Of a DNA stretch of 64,000 nucleotides, positions 21,871-34,100 are shown piece after piece (position 1 is the stretch's first letter; each line of letters opens with the position of its first letter). The position numbers and the translations under genes are program-made. Under the pieces are notes generated by a model. The model saw nothing but the letters and a program-made list of their open reading frames with translations. It was not told the origin of the DNA and searched no databases. This DNA is from Mortierella alpina (taxonomy: Eukaryota; Mortierellomycota; Mortierellomycetes; Mortierellales; Mortierellaceae), in contig JANATF010000014.1 of assembly GCA_029449245.1 (NCBI GenBank), positions 314,501 through 378,500 of the forward strand, written 5' to 3'.

Positions 21871-22399
21871 CACAGTCTCTCTTCTTGCCTACTCGGCAAC
21901 GCACTTCATTGCTACGGAGCCGGCAGGACAGGGTAACATGCGATAGGTTCAAGATCCTGCGCTACACTTCTACCAGCCTGCGTAGACTACTCAAAAGATG
22001 TTAGTGTTGCCTACTTCACATAGACGAGCTATCTTTCACGAGGGATGTAACTTTGACGATGCAAGCGCTGTGCGAGGTGCAGCGGATGAGAAGGGCTGAT
22101 GAACGGGTAGACAAACGATGCGATGGCTCATCTTGTTTAAATCGTTCAGGCACGACTCCTGACTGCTATTTCCTAGCTGCTGTCCGACATTTTTGACCAG
22201 AACCGCCAGCGTCGATCGGTTTTAGTGAGAGGGTCTCCTGTATTGGCCGTCTTGTCGCATATTCACTAAGGCTCGCAGTTTATAAATACCGACTCTCAGG
22301 TGACGGTGTCCAGTGTCTAAGAACCCTGACTCCAAGGATCCCGTACCCAGTACCCTAGAAGAGTCGTGACCTAGGTCAAACATGACGTTGACTTGGTTT

Positions 22400-22815
22400 T
22401 GAGCATCATACTTGAAACGTGTAGGCAAGTTTTATGATAGGAAAGTAAGTGAGAAAAAGATGTCGGTCCACACTGACCACACACCGTTATTGTATACGTG
22501 TTTATTGTTACTACAGAGATGAATATTGGGTAGATAGATAGATGAAGGAGTCATTGCCAAGATATGGATAGCGGAAGACTATGTCCGGCGCGTATCCTAG
22601 TTTCTGTATGATTGGCCATGGTCCTAGGTCATTAGAGGTTAAGCCAATACGAGACAGCATGGGCGGCGGATGAATGATCCGGACCCCGGAACATCTTTCA
22701 GGTTCTTATATTCGTGCTGGTGAAGGTCCATGATTGGTACCTGGAGTTAAGCTTGTAGATAGATATGACTCTTTGTATCTTTCTGGGCAAGTACTTTCCT
22801 TGCTTTGATTGGACC
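22400..22815 (-). repeat. right arm of a long inverted repeat
   Basis: Reverse complement of the arm at 21470-21870. Similarity continues weakly outward to about 22850. A minus-strand ORF overlaps the outer part (22706-22898) but resembles nothing recognisable. Confidence 0.65.
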
Positions 22816-23513
22816 CGTTGTTCTTTGTTAAGGAGTCTACGATAGTTGACGCGTTCGTATCTCTGTGTACTACTACTGGACTCTGGTGAATATCGCACAC
22901 TAGCTACGGAGTGTCCTTAAGCCGCCCGAGTGACTGGAAAGGCTCGGGTCATATATGTAATGCCAGCATTTTGTAGGCCTTCTCATTGGCTTAAGCTTAT
23001 ATCCTATGGAAGTTATTATTGTCTGCCACCCAAGTATCGTATATCCTAGCAAGATATCTACAGAAAACACCTCCTCCATATTAAAGTCCTTCAAACCAAG
23101 TGGAAATGGCTCCTAACTCTGTGAGAAGGTTCTTTTGATTATATTACAACTCTCCAGAACCATTTGAATGAAAATTGATGAGCGTATGGGGTGGGGTGTG
23201 AAGATGTACGCTTCTCGACAAGCATCGATGTAACAGAAATGTGAGTATTTGTTCGTTGACGCGCTTAATGATGCAGCGATCTCAAAACATCACCAAACTT
23301 TCAGAAATGCTGCAGTTTCGATGAAGATTCCAACAAGCTCACTTATACAGCGTATATCCTCGTCAAGCCCAAGTTCCTGTGTTAAAAAGGTCGCCCACTC
23401 TCCAACATTCACTGATTTGGAGCTGTTCTCATAGGAAAACTTCCTGGAAACTGGTTTTTTTTGAAATACAAGTCTTAAATGGTAGCTTTACATTATTGCT
23501 ACGTCGTACGTTG

Positions 23514-25290
23514 TCATTGAGCTCTTTGAATGGCCAGAAAATGTGCGGAAGGTGGTTCGAGTCGCCGAAAAATGCTGGAGCTTTACAAGACATGTCTTCA
23601 AAACAAGTTGGAAGTATCAAAACGCATCTGATTCTCTTCAAAGTATATTCTACCTGTAGCTATACAACTGACTTATCTCGTGTGCCATTGCAAGCATGCT
23701 GCTACTTTCATGGGGCTGGTAGCTCTCGGTATTCTGGCAGTCGTCGATGCTTTTGATATTCCCCAGAACTCTTTGATTTTTACATTGCTCTAGCACGGGC
23801 GAACCTTATTCTAATTTACCCGAGGCACGGTATGATAGTCTTCATACTTATTCGACTACGCTGAGTATTATTCAGCCCTTCGATGGGACTCTCCCTGTGG
23901 ATCAAGGTGAGTCGGTGACTTGAACTTTTCATGAGGTCTTGGTCAGTGTCTATGTGAAATACACTAACATGTTGAAAAACGACAGAACTCCACTTCACTA
24001 CGACCACTGCGGCACAGTTGGTCACAATATCTTGTTGCACTCCGATGATGGTATGTCACAAATATGCGCGCAATCATTCGATGTGCATAGATACTTCATA
24101 TCAAAGCGGAACATTCTGCAGAATTTTATGCCGTAGACGCGCATGCTATCTGGTTTATGATCGCCGCAGAGGATAAAGCCAAGGCAGAACTACTGTTCAA
24201 GCGGTTGGGTCACCCATTAGACCGTGAAAACCATTTTGCTTCTCTGGATCAACTGGCGCAAGCCGACTTCCCTGTTTATGTGGTTGAACAGAAAGTTGGA
24301 GATCTGATTTTAATACCCTCACTTGGGTATCATCAAGTGGATATCTAATATGGTACGTACTAGCCTCGTCCTTCATCAGGATACCGTACCTTATGTACCG
24401 GAAAAATAATGCTCTGTCACTCTTTGCTTACAGGGAGCGACCACAATCAAAGTCGCTTGGAACAGGCTGACTTCTACCTGTTTGTCAATCGCCCTACATA
24501 CAGTGTTGCCAGCCTACAAACGGTATGTATCTCGGACATCCAAGACTCAAAGCAAAGCATACTGTCAATCAGAACCTAAAGTGTACCTTCACTGGTTAGC
24601 ATGAACAATCCAGAGGCCTACAGAACCAAATCCATCATCAGCGCAGCTCTAGAAAGTGGACCGCCCTCTTAGAATCGAAAACACAGGACCTCCCGCTCTC
24701 GAAGGTAGCATTCTGTCAGTCTTTCACTCAACTTCTAGCCCTCTTCCGCGAAATTATGCACCAAGATTGGGTCGATTTAACTGCTCTAAAGAACGAACAC
24801 TGGGGAGACGCTTTTATCTCGGTTACTCCAGTAAGAGCGAACGACAACACCTCAATCAGCTGCGATTTCTGCCGATGCGACATATGGAACAGATACTTCC
24901 ACTGCGAGGAGTGCACTGACGCTGAAAACAGCTATGACATTTGCACCGAATGCTTCGCACAGGGTCGCGGTTGCCCACACCGAGCGAGTACTATGGCCTT
25001 CACGGAATTTGGCTCCATGTCCTCGTTACAGCGGCTATATTCACGAGCAGTGCAATCTTGGAACTCATCCGGTGATCTTCTAGACTGTGACATGTTCAAA
25101 CCCATCGTCGACGACTGGTGTGGCGGGTGAGTGTAATAACTAAGCATTCCTTTGTTAGGTTCCGATCAACCCAAACACTTATCGATATGCATTTTCACAA
25201 TTAGAATTGTGCCTTTGGCTGGAAAGAACTATTCGTTGACGTCCCTGGCATACCTTCGGCATATGCAACTACGAACCATGTTGAGGAAGG
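23514..25290 (+). pseudogene. decayed second copy of the JmjC/ZZ-finger gene
   Basis: Matches the gene at 1-2251 exon by exon. JmjC core: TPLHYDHCGTVGHNIL (about 23987-24034), AIWFMIAAEDKAKAELLF and DLILIPSLGYHQV. Then TTIKVAWNRLTSTCLS, and the ZZ-like finger CDFCRCDIWNRYFHC..YDICTECF at about 24862-24960. Two lesions: after GYHQV the exon runs into TAA before a usable donor, and a missing base near 24654 shifts ALEKWTALL into a stop. The homologous segment at about 25204-25290 (NYSLTSLAYLRHM) is present, but the 4CXXC finger exon is gone. The upstream segment at 23514-23659 (VIELFEWPENVRKVV...) is likely its N-terminal part. Confidence 0.7.
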
Positions 25291-25795
25291 TACCCTGATG
25301 GTCATCAGCTGAGGTTGCTGTGGAGGGTGCCAGCGATATGGTGATCGATAGAAATCATGTCGAGTTGATTTTGCTGCTTGGAGAACATAGTTGGGAGCTC
25401 CACGGCGTTAATTCAAAAAAGCCACTCCGTCTGGGAACCATTGCGGTAGATTAATCCTGCAGAGATTGCAAGTGTGGATGCATGCTGCCTATAAGACAGG
25501 CATACACAATGATGTCCACGCTATCGTTCGTGAGGCTGTAATAGCTAAAGCAAGTGGGGTTCTGGGGCTGGGGTCAGGGGAGCTTGGGTGAGAATCGTCT
25601 GATCTTATTACAGAGGGGGCAACCATCTATTTATCTATCTTTGTGTGGGACCAAGCATGGTCGCGTTCCAGTCTCTTACGGCTTGGCGTTATCCTTGTTC
25701 TGGTCCCTTACGATGCACCCTCAACTCCTGTTACAGATGCCCAGATAACGCATATGCAGACGAACCCAGAGGACCAACCATTTGAATTGAAACAA
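25291..25795. other. intergenic
   Basis: No gene, repeat or RNA recognised. Confidence 0.4.
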
Positions 25796-26469
25796 TAGAG
25801 GTCTCGCCAGAAAGTCGTAAACCCAATATATTTTTGAGCAATGAATAGGGATTGAATACAACGATGGGAGCCCACATTTACGTGACACGGTCAAGTCATT
25901 AGTTGTCAATCTAACTTCTTTTTTTTTGATGGTGAAAGATGGTTACGCGTTGCCTATCCCTGCTGTATTTCTTTACCTAGGGCCTCCTCTATGTTACCAA
26001 CCGCTACGTCAAAGTCGTCATCTATACCTGGGGCCTGTGATTCACAGATGAAAAGACCCTCTTGGTCCTCGAAGTAGGAATCATTGAGAGCGAGATCGAA
26101 GTCATCTTCAGTGATGTGATCGTAGTCCGACAACATGTCTTCGAATAGTTCTTCCATCGTCGCCTCCTCATCGACTGGTCCATCCAGTGTACACAGTGGA
26201 CCTGAGGTGTCCTCGCCATCTTCAGGGGGGTTCTTGGCAGCCTCAGAGTACGCCAGGCATTGCCTGACGGTAGTTTTCCAAACGGAACGAAATGTTTTGG
26301 AGGGGTTCTTGGAAAATAATGGAGGGAGCTCTGGAATGGAGAGGACATCTCGCTAGACGCTTAGCTAGATTTGCGAGGACCGTACGTAAATTTGTGACAG
26401 TGGTAGGATTCTATTGAGCAGAGTATATCAAAAATATATTGGGTTTACGACTTTCTGGCGAGACCTCTA
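25796..26469. mobile_element. TIR element (42-bp perfect TIRs), probably pogo/Tc1-like remnant
   Basis: Perfect 42-bp inverted repeats at 25796-25837 and 26428-26469, starting TAGAGGTCTCGCCAGAAAG. TA dinucleotides sit at both tips, as in Tc1/mariner/pogo. The 674-bp interior carries the 3' end of an antisense ORF, so this is an internally deleted copy of a larger element. Flanks do not show an 8-bp duplication. Confidence 0.7.
25954..26348 (-). pseudogene. transposase C-terminal fragment inside the 25.8-kb TIR element
   Basis: Minus-strand reading frame (about 130 codons, open upstream of the ATG at 26157) with KTTVRQCLAYSEAAKNPPED and an acidic tail ending GNIEEALGKEIQQG. Position inside perfect TIRs and an acidic C-terminus fit a pogo/Tigger-type DDE transposase tail. 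No catalytic residues remain. Assignment is inference. Confidence 0.4.
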
Positions 26470-27048
26470 TAACATGATGACGTTATCAGGCGACAAAGAA
26501 GATCATCATTTGATGAGCTACATTGCTCTTGTCTTTAAAACGTTGCCTGCCACCAAGATTATCAAGAATTAGAGCAAAATAAACTGGAGTAAACTGCATG
26601 CCAATTCGCATTCTGCTAGTACAATCCATTGCGGACGACTTTAACCAACAGTGAATTGTAAGCAGTAGAGACTCTCTGTTGCGTCGATCTGCTGAGATTA
26701 AGCACTCTGTTGTAAAGATTTGTTCGGACGAACAGCACCTCCTTCATTTACTTCCTCAAGCATTATTTAAGGGGTATTAATAACTTTTAATGCTGTACAT
26801 ATCAACTTGTTTGCTACTCCCTGCTGTTTCATGGGGAAGGGCGAAAGGGTAGAACGGGAGGTAAAAAAAACGAGAAGGTCATGTGCAAGAGATTCTTGCC
26901 TTGTTAAAAGGGGGAAAAAAGGAGGTTTACAAAACCAACAGGGATCTCCAAGCGTATGGGGGAAGTTCTCTCTCTGAATAATCTAGTGAAAGTCACTGCC
27001 ATGATGACACAGGACTGCAAAATGAAACATCTGAGGGATGCCTGATGA
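26470..27048. other. intergenic
   Basis: No coding signal or repeat recognised. Confidence 0.4.
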
Positions 27049-28580
27049 CTAATTGTTACACTTTTCAGCAATATCACCATATGGGTTATCACACCAGAGC
27101 CTCCTGTATCCTTTCCAGCAGCCACCTCCATAGTTGCCTCTTTCGCAACATTGTCCATCCAAAAAAGAGCTGGTAGAGTCGTCGCACGCTTTAGAGAAAG
27201 GGTAGCCATTGGTCCATCCCACTAGCAGCTTCCCGTCGTTGCCAACCTCCAACAGACTACACGGCGTCTCGCCACAATCCGACCAGGAGCAACCTGTGTA
27301 GGAGCTTGAGGAGCCAGCACTGATATGGCGGCAGTTGAACGCGTCTACGTTGCAAAAATGAAGTCCTCCCGCGAGACTGAACCAGGCAATGAAGGTAAGG
27401 TATGCTTTAACCCTGTTACGGTAAAATGGTAGTGAGTATTTCTCTATTTGATAGTAAATGGTCCTTGATTGGATGGATACATAGAAAGCAACAATGTTTC
27501 CAGAGCCAGTGCATAAATTTACATTCTTGACTTGGGCGCGGGTGGTTAGTGTGTCGGGTGCTTTTGAATTCTGATGTTGTGTTTGCTCTGAGGGAGCTGA
27601 TCGTTGAGAGTTAGGGAACCCAGTCGACTACGTTTTTAGCCGGCTATGAAAACAGCTAGCGAGTCGATGGTTTTTTTTCTAACCGGCTTAGCCGACAAGA
27701 CGGTACCTTAAATATGTGTGCAGGCTTAGGAAACTTCAAATGAACCAGAGTTGAGCCTTAATGGCCCAATTGGTATACCGGCGCCTTTCTAGACACAGCA
27801 GCAGGTGCTAGTTCAAAACCACTGCTGCACTTTTGTTTCCATTTTTTTTCTTGGACTTTGGGTAAGGATGAAAGGCCGTAAGTTGTCCGTGCACAGTAGC
27901 AATAGATGTCGACTGTACATAATTGATTTTGTAACGACTGTATACTCTATGATCCTTTGCTGAGGGAGAGGAAGAGGAAGATGCACTTCCCAGGAAGAGA
28001 ATCAGGGTAGCGAAGGAGAATACTGTAGCATCACCAAGCCATAAACTCGTCACTGCCATTCTGCTCCACCAGTCTCATATTTTGATGCCGCCTTGGTGGT
28101 AGGATGCATTGTACTCTTTTTCTTTCGCGTTTCTCTCGCGCGGCCCCCCTGTACTCTTTTTCTTCTCTCCTTTCTCTTTCACTTTCTCTCCCTTCCCTTT
28201 TATCTCTAAACCTTGGTCTTCTCTGTATGGTGCCAAGCTGTCGGCCTGCCACCTTATTTATCTCTCATACACATCCTATCTATCACTCTTCTTTCATTGC
28301 CCTCCGACTCAAGTTCTTGCACTCATGCTTTCTGTGCTCTCATCAAAATGCCGCATGCTTCATTCTTTGCTGTTTCGTTAATATCATTCCAGGCAGTGAT
28401 AGAGGAAGATGAATGAAATGCGTCTAGCATCTGCAGTACCCCTACATTAAAGCAAGCATATCTCTATTTTACACTCCGCGAGTTAAGGTTCCAGTTAGCC
28501 GGCTAAGAGTCGGCGATGTGAGAGTGTTAGCCGGCTACAAGAAATGACGTCGACTCGGTTCCCTATTGAGAGTACGACAT
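27049..28580 (-). pseudogene. cysteine-rich protein gene split by a hAT insertion after codon 5
   Basis: The minus-strand frame ending at 27049 is open without a stop up to 27603. Directly beyond the transposon, at 28580-28566, lies ATG TCG TAC TCT CAA. Removing the element and one copy of its 8-bp target duplication joins the two parts in frame: about 189 codons, MSYSQ followed by RSAPSEQTQHQN. The protein has a hydrophobic segment (AYLTFIAWFSLAGGLHF, about residues 68-84) and a C-terminal Cys-rich half (CSWSDCGETPC, DGQCCERGNYGGGCW). It ends YGDIAEKCNN. The hydrophobic stretch could be a signal anchor; an unrecognised intron before it is possible. No domain recognised. Confidence 0.6.
27612..28565. 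mobile_element. non-autonomous hAT element (954 bp)
   Basis: Ends TAGGGAACCCAGTCGAC and GTCGACTCGGTTCCCTA are inverted. The 8-bp target duplication TTGAGAGT is exact on both sides (27604-27611, 28566-28573). TAGCCGGCT subterminal repeats occur at both ends, as in the 268-bp relative at 7151. The interior has no transposase; 28100-28240 is a pyrimidine-rich tract. Around 27755-27825 there are tRNA-like A-box (TGGCCCAATTGG) and B-box (AGTTCAAAACC) sequences. Confidence 0.85.
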
Positions 28581-28799
28581 CTTATAGTGGAGGACATGTT
28601 TAAGGAGGAGGTTCTTTCAACTCCTATAGTAGCTTGACATTTGCCTGCCCTGAACTCGCATTATTTTGTCAACGGTTCACCCTTTTCTAATTATGCATAT
28701 CCTGGACCTTTCAGCGTCTGATTCCTATGGCTTGTCCTGCCCCTATCTCTCTTTTTTTCTGCACTCATAACACCTCTGCTTTGATTTCGGCACATCAGA

Positions 28800-28935
28800 A
28801 CCTCCTCGGCCTCCTCCCCTCCCTCTCTCCCTCCTTCTCCCTCCTTCTCCCTCTCTGCCTTCCCTCCCTGCCTTCCCTCCCTGCCTTTCCTCCCTGCCTT
28901 CCCTCCTTGCCTTCCCTCCTTCTCCCTCCATTTTG
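28800..28935. repeat. pyrimidine minisatellite (CCTCCCTGCCTT-type)
   Basis: Imperfect 10-12-bp units of CCTCCCTGCC(TT) and CTCCCTCCTTCT. The ORFs over it are artefacts of low complexity. Confidence 0.75.
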
Positions 28936-29129
28936 CTGTGACCATGTAAATATCCATGAAGGCGATACTTTGATTTTGACTGCCTGACGCTCCATATCCT
29001 TTCAAACGTGAGAAAAAGAAAACGATCTTCTCATCTCATCAGTTCAGCCAATCTATATCTTTCACATATGAAAAAAATATATCAACCCTCTTGGTGCATA
29101 TGGTTGCCCACGGGGGATAAAGGCATTGG

Positions 29130-29678
29130 CGGCTATGAAATCAAGAGGTGGGGGAAGAAGAATGCCAAAGATCAAGGGGAGTCAGAAAGAAAAGGAGAAA
29201 GAAGAAAAGAGGGAGAGGAACGCCAGGGGTGAGAGAAATAAATAAAGACAAAAGAAAAGGCGCTCCAAAAAAAAATAGAGGGGGAAGGGGACGCCGAAAG
29301 GATCAAGGGGAGACGGACAGAAAAAAGACAGAAGAGGAACCCAAGAAGAACAAGGGGAACTGGAAAGATGCCAATAAAATAGAAGAGGGGTTCCAAAACG
29401 ACCGAGGGGGAGCTGGAGTGATTTAAAAAAGATCAAGGGGTGTGGAAAGGAAAAGAAGAGGACTTCAAAAAAAGGAAACCGGAGCGATGCCCAAAAAAAA
29501 TATCAGGGTGTGTACAGTACTGTAGAGAGGAAAAAAGAAAAAGAGGAGACCTAGGAGATCTGGAGGAATGTTAAGAAAAAGATCAGGGGGTGTAGAAAGG
29601 AAAAAAGGAAAGAAGAGGAGCTCCAAAAAGACCAAGGGGATCTGGAGGAATGCTAAAAAAAGACCATGGGGTGTCTAA
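29130..29678. repeat. purine-rich minisatellite, left part (interrupted by the Helitron)
   Basis: Degenerate units of about 60-70 bp built from GATCAAGGGG, GAAAGGAAAAAA and CCAAAAAAGA. The same wording resumes directly after the Helitron at 38979-39170, so the array was split by that insertion. Confidence 0.75.
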
Positions 29679-29847
29679 TCTATTAAAATCCAGTTTCGTC
29701 GATCACCTGACAAACGGACGCACGTGATAAACGCACACACGTGACAAACAGTCAGTCAGTCAGTCTTCGGTCTTTCCCCTTTTTTGCATCACCATCATTG
29801 TTCATCTGACAGCTACCTGACATCTCTGCCTGACATCTACCTGACAT

Positions 29848-30402
29848 CTACCTGACATCTCTACCTTCCAACTCCTCGCCCCGAAGGTCCAAACACTCTT
29901 TTAATTGCTGACGTGTTGCTCCAAGTAGTCTCAACGACCCATGTATTTTTCGGGTGGCAGCGTCGACCTCCAAGTTGCCAAACCGTAGCCTATCCTCAAG
30001 GTTGCTTAACTGCTTCATGCACTTCCTAACGCGATAAAGAGCTTGGAGGAGCACTTGCCCGTCCCTGTCAAGAGCGCCGTCGTTGTGGACTGACTCTCTG
30101 CGAAATATATCCTCCACAGAGATGCCTGCGCTTGGATCGAATTCACCCTGCCTAAGACCGACCTCGCCTTCATCAACGTCGTCACTGCCAGGGGAACCAT
30201 TGGTCAAAGGGTAGCCTTCGTCGTCATCTTCGTCTTCGTCTTCTAGATCCTGGGTGTGTTGGTTTTCGCCAAAGCGGTGGTCTCCAAATGATTTTTGTGA
30301 TTTTCGCCAACTGTCACTCTTCCCTTCTGGCAGTTGTGTTGCTGTGCGAGGACCTGAAGGCATGGTATGGTGAATTTGAGAAAGGTAGGGTCCAGATGTC
30401 AA
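29848..30402 (-). CDS. Helitron-borne antisense gene, acidic/coiled protein of unknown function
   Basis: 184 aa, single exon, opposite to the Rep-helicase gene. N-terminal third is polar. Residues about 50-75 are strongly acidic (DLEDEDEDDDEGYP). The C-terminal half is predicted helical (VRKCMKQLSNLEDRLRFG, LGATRQQLKECLDLRGEELE). No known domain. The frame is intact and lies fully inside the element, so it is either element-encoded or captured host cargo. The upstream side faces the Helitron leader. Confidence 0.5.
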   Translation of the reverse strand: MTSGPYLSQIHHTMPSGPRTATQLPEGKSDSWRKSQKSFGDHRFGENQHTQDLEDEDEDDDEGYPLTNGSPGSDDVDEGEVGLRQGEFDPSAGISVEDIFRRESVHNDGALDRDGQVLLQALYRVRKCMKQLSNLEDRLRFGNLEVDAATRKIHGSLRLLGATRQQLKECLDLRGEELEGRDVR

Positions 30403-30639
30403 CGTGAACGGAAGATGACCCTTCTTGGAAACACTAGGAAAGCTTTATACTGTGCGGCTGCCCTGTGGCATCACAACCTTCGTTGATTAAAAATGATATA
30501 GCTTGGTAGTAGAAAACCTGTTTCAATAACCTGCCCTGTTCCCAGTCGAAGCAAAAGTGCATAGTCTACCGAGTAGACAGCATCGACCATATGTATCAAA
30601 TGCATGGCATGCGTACTTGAAAGTGCGTCCATTTGAAAA

Positions 30640-31010
30640 CTTCGATAACAGTAATGTCATCAGATGGGCCATCTGCCTCGGCATGATATGCTGTTGTCCC
30701 TGACGTTGTCCTTGATGTTATGGTACTTGCCGTCCCAGTGATAGCCGCGTGCGCTTCCTCCATGTAACCCACTATAGAAGCCTACCACATTTGTGTCCAT
30801 TTCAATTTCGAGATAGAAATGTCATCAGTTGGACCATCTGCCTCTGTATGATATGCTGTTGTTCCTGCTGTTGTCCCTGCTGTTGTCCCTGCTGTTGTCC
30901 TTGCTGTTGTCCTTGCTGTTGTCCTTGCTGTACAACGTGTGCAAGGTACTTACCATCCCAGTAACTAGCCGCGTGCGCTTCCTCCATGGAACGTACTGGG
31001 CCTACCAGAT
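30640..31010 (+). repeat. duplicated leader segment with a 12-bp (CTGTTGTCCCTG) minisatellite
   Basis: About 150 bp at 30640-30790 (GATGGGCCATCTGCCTCGGC...) recurs at 30815-31000. The second copy contains about seven CTGTTGTCC(C/T)TG units (30855-30932). This is the probable promoter/leader of the Rep-helicase gene. Confidence 0.7.
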
Positions 31011-31186
31011 TGTTGCTGTGAGTGCACGTCTTAAAGTACCATTAGACTTTCCGTTAATGTTCATGGAGTGTAAGCCTGTGGCAGGACATCTACATAAGGG
31101 TCCAAGACTCCTGCTTCGGCATACAACACCTTGACTTTTTCATTCCAGTTGCGTTACACAAAGTTCCTCTCACTGTACTGTACACA

Positions 31187-34100
31187 ATGGCGGACAAAAG
31201 AAAGCGCGCATTAGATGTGCAGTGCGTGGTCTGTGGCGAACCTGGCCACAGTCGCTCAAATAACATCAAATGCCGTCGCAACAAAATGTTGCGTGCGCTT
31301 CCTCCAACTCCCGTAGCCGAGGTCACCCCAACACTTGAGACCAACATAACACGTATGTCACCACAGCCTGTGCTTGACGTGACGGCACGAGTTCCAGAAG
31401 TTCGGTGCAAAACTTGCGGTGAGCTTGGTCACAGTCGATCGAACAACACTCGATGTCGACGTAACAGAGCGCGGCTTCTTTCGACCCCTGAGGCACCCCC
31501 ATCCGACGACCTTGGTCTGACTGGTCCTGGGCCGTCCACAACCGCTGCAATTGATGCGACAGCCAACGACCGCCGGAACTCTGTGCGCAGAAAAGAGTAC
31601 GCTGGGAGAGGAAATCCAGCTCTTGAACGACTGCGAACTTTTGGACCGGTTGCTGCTAGAACAGAGGTGGAGAGTGTCGCTTACAAATCTATTGGCAGTA
31701 TGGATCAAACTTGCAGATTTTGCAGTGCCAAACTATGGGCGGCGGTATGTCGACGATTTTAGCAATCGATGTCATGTAGTTTTGATGGTCCCCCACTCTA
31801 CACTTTTCTAATTGTCTAATTGTCTATTTAACTACTCTCTAGGAGCGCCTGAGTGCTAAAACATCCTCCTCTCAAAATCCTTCATATTCTCAATGCTGCA
31901 GTCAAGGGGCAGTGGTTCTCACGCCGATACCCGATCCTCCTCAAGGTCTTCGTGATCTCTACTATAGCGAGAATGACGCAAAGGATCTATCAGCATATTT
32001 CTTGCGAAACATACGATCTTTCAACACGGCGTTCTCCTTTGCGTCCGTAGGATGTAACCTGGATGCTGCTGTTATGGGACGACAAGGGCCTCCAACGTTC
32101 CGTATTCATGGTCGACTCTACCATAGCATCGGCGCCATCCATCCGCCGACTGGAAAAGTCCCTCGATATTCCCAACTGTACATTCATGATACAAATCATG
32201 ATGACACCATCGACAGTCGGATCCAGGCTTTCAACAAATGCTTGACTGGGAGCAGGAAGGAGAGGGATATCATCGGAAGGCTACAGACCATCATGAACCG
32301 ATTCAATCCATACGCTAGGCAATATAGGCGTGTTGGTGAGCGCATCCGCTCTGACGACGTGCCAGTTCTTGGCATGACTATCATTAATGACCGACCTACC
32401 GACTCTAGGCGTTTCAATGCACCTACCGCCGAGGAGGTCGCTGCAATCCTACCTGGCGACGGATTCGGCACCAAAGCCAAGTACGATATCGTCGTTCAAC
32501 TCCATGACGACAAGACTCAGAACATCCCGGCCCTGCACCCGTCGTACTTTCCACTGTCGTACCCTCTGCTGTTCCCGCATGGCACAGATGGGTATAGAAT
32601 CGGAATCAAGCTAATGGACTCTAAAACAAACAAGCCCAAGGCGAAAACCGTGAGTCAGAGGCAGTTCTGTGCGCATCGACTCCACTACCGAGAGAATGAT
32701 GCCTGCGGAGTCATCTTTCGGTCACAGCGCCTCTTCCAGCAGTGGATAGTGGACATGTACGCGACTATAGAAGACAGTCGTCTAGGCTTCTTTCGGGACA
32801 ATCAGAAGAAGATAAGAGCCGAGTTGTACCAAGGTATGATCTTTACCAGTTACTCTTTATGAGTTGGCAACGACTGGGAGAGCGCATTCAAATATTTACA
32901 TCACGCTAACGTCTCCGCAAACCCTTTGCTTTACTCGGGTACACACACCCCAGGCTTAGTTGACGCCATGCATAACGGTGACACAGATGCGTCTGCTACG
33001 GGGCGAGTCGTTCTACCGTCGAGTTTTTTTGGTGGTCCTCGCCAAATGATGCAGCTGTACCAGGATGCCATGGCTATTGTGCGCGGACTTGGATCCCCGG
33101 ACTACTTCATAACCTTCACATGCAACCCTAAATGGCCCGAAATTGTGGAGGCGTTGTTACCCGGCCAGTCTTCTGCCGATCGACCCGAGCTGATTTCACG
33201 CGTCTTTCGGCTAAAGCTCCGAGACCTCATTGACGATCTCACGTCCGAGTACTTTTTTGGACACTGTCTGGGACATATCTACGTGGTTGAGTTCCAGAAG
33301 CGAGGTCTTCCACACGCCCACATTTTAATCATCCTTGAGGACGAGGACAAGCCTCGAACTCCTGAGATGATCGATCGTTTCATCTCGACGGAGTTGCCCG
33401 ACAAAGTGACCCACCCCTTAGCCTACGACGCAGTAGTTCAGAACACCATTCATGGTCCATGCGGCAAAGGCTATCCCAACTCGCCCTGCATGGTCAACGG
33501 GAAGTGCAGTAAAAATTACCCAATGCCGTTGCAGGAACATACAACAACTGGAGAGGATAGCTACCCTCTCTATCGTCGACGCAGACTCGGGGTCGAGCAA
33601 ATGGCCACAGTAACCCGGAACGGAAAGCCCGTGAGGGTCGACAACACATGGGTCGTGCCTCACAACCAGTACTTGACGGCAAAGTACCACGCACATATCA
33701 ACGTCGAAATTTGCACCACTATCACAGCCGTCAAGTACCTCTACAAATATGTCTACAAGGGCCACGACCGCGCCACTGTTGCCTTTGGTACAGAGAAACC
33801 CGCGACAAAAGATCTGCCTACGGCCTCAACAGCTGGCCCTTCTGGATCAACCTCAGCAGTTCCGGCCAAAGGCAACTCCGCAGCCTCGGCACTAAACATG
33901 TCCAGGTCAAAGTCTAACGCAGCAGCTACAGGTAGCAAAGAGTCTGGTACAGAAAAGGCACCGCAAAAGAAAGTAGTGGACGAGATCAAGATCTACCAAG
34001 ACTCACGCTACGTATCGTGCTCCGAGGCTGCCTACCGGATTCTCAGCTTCACGATGCACAACGAAAAGCCTGATGTCTACCGTCTCGATCTGCACCTTCC

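Noticed and set aside
28690-29440. Several overlapping Gly/Arg/Glu-rich ORFs on both strands
   Set aside because: Translations of pyrimidine and purine minisatellites.
30850-30940. Regular short repeats that could look like a CRISPR array
   Set aside because: Contiguous 12-bp minisatellite without spacers, in a fungal Helitron leader.
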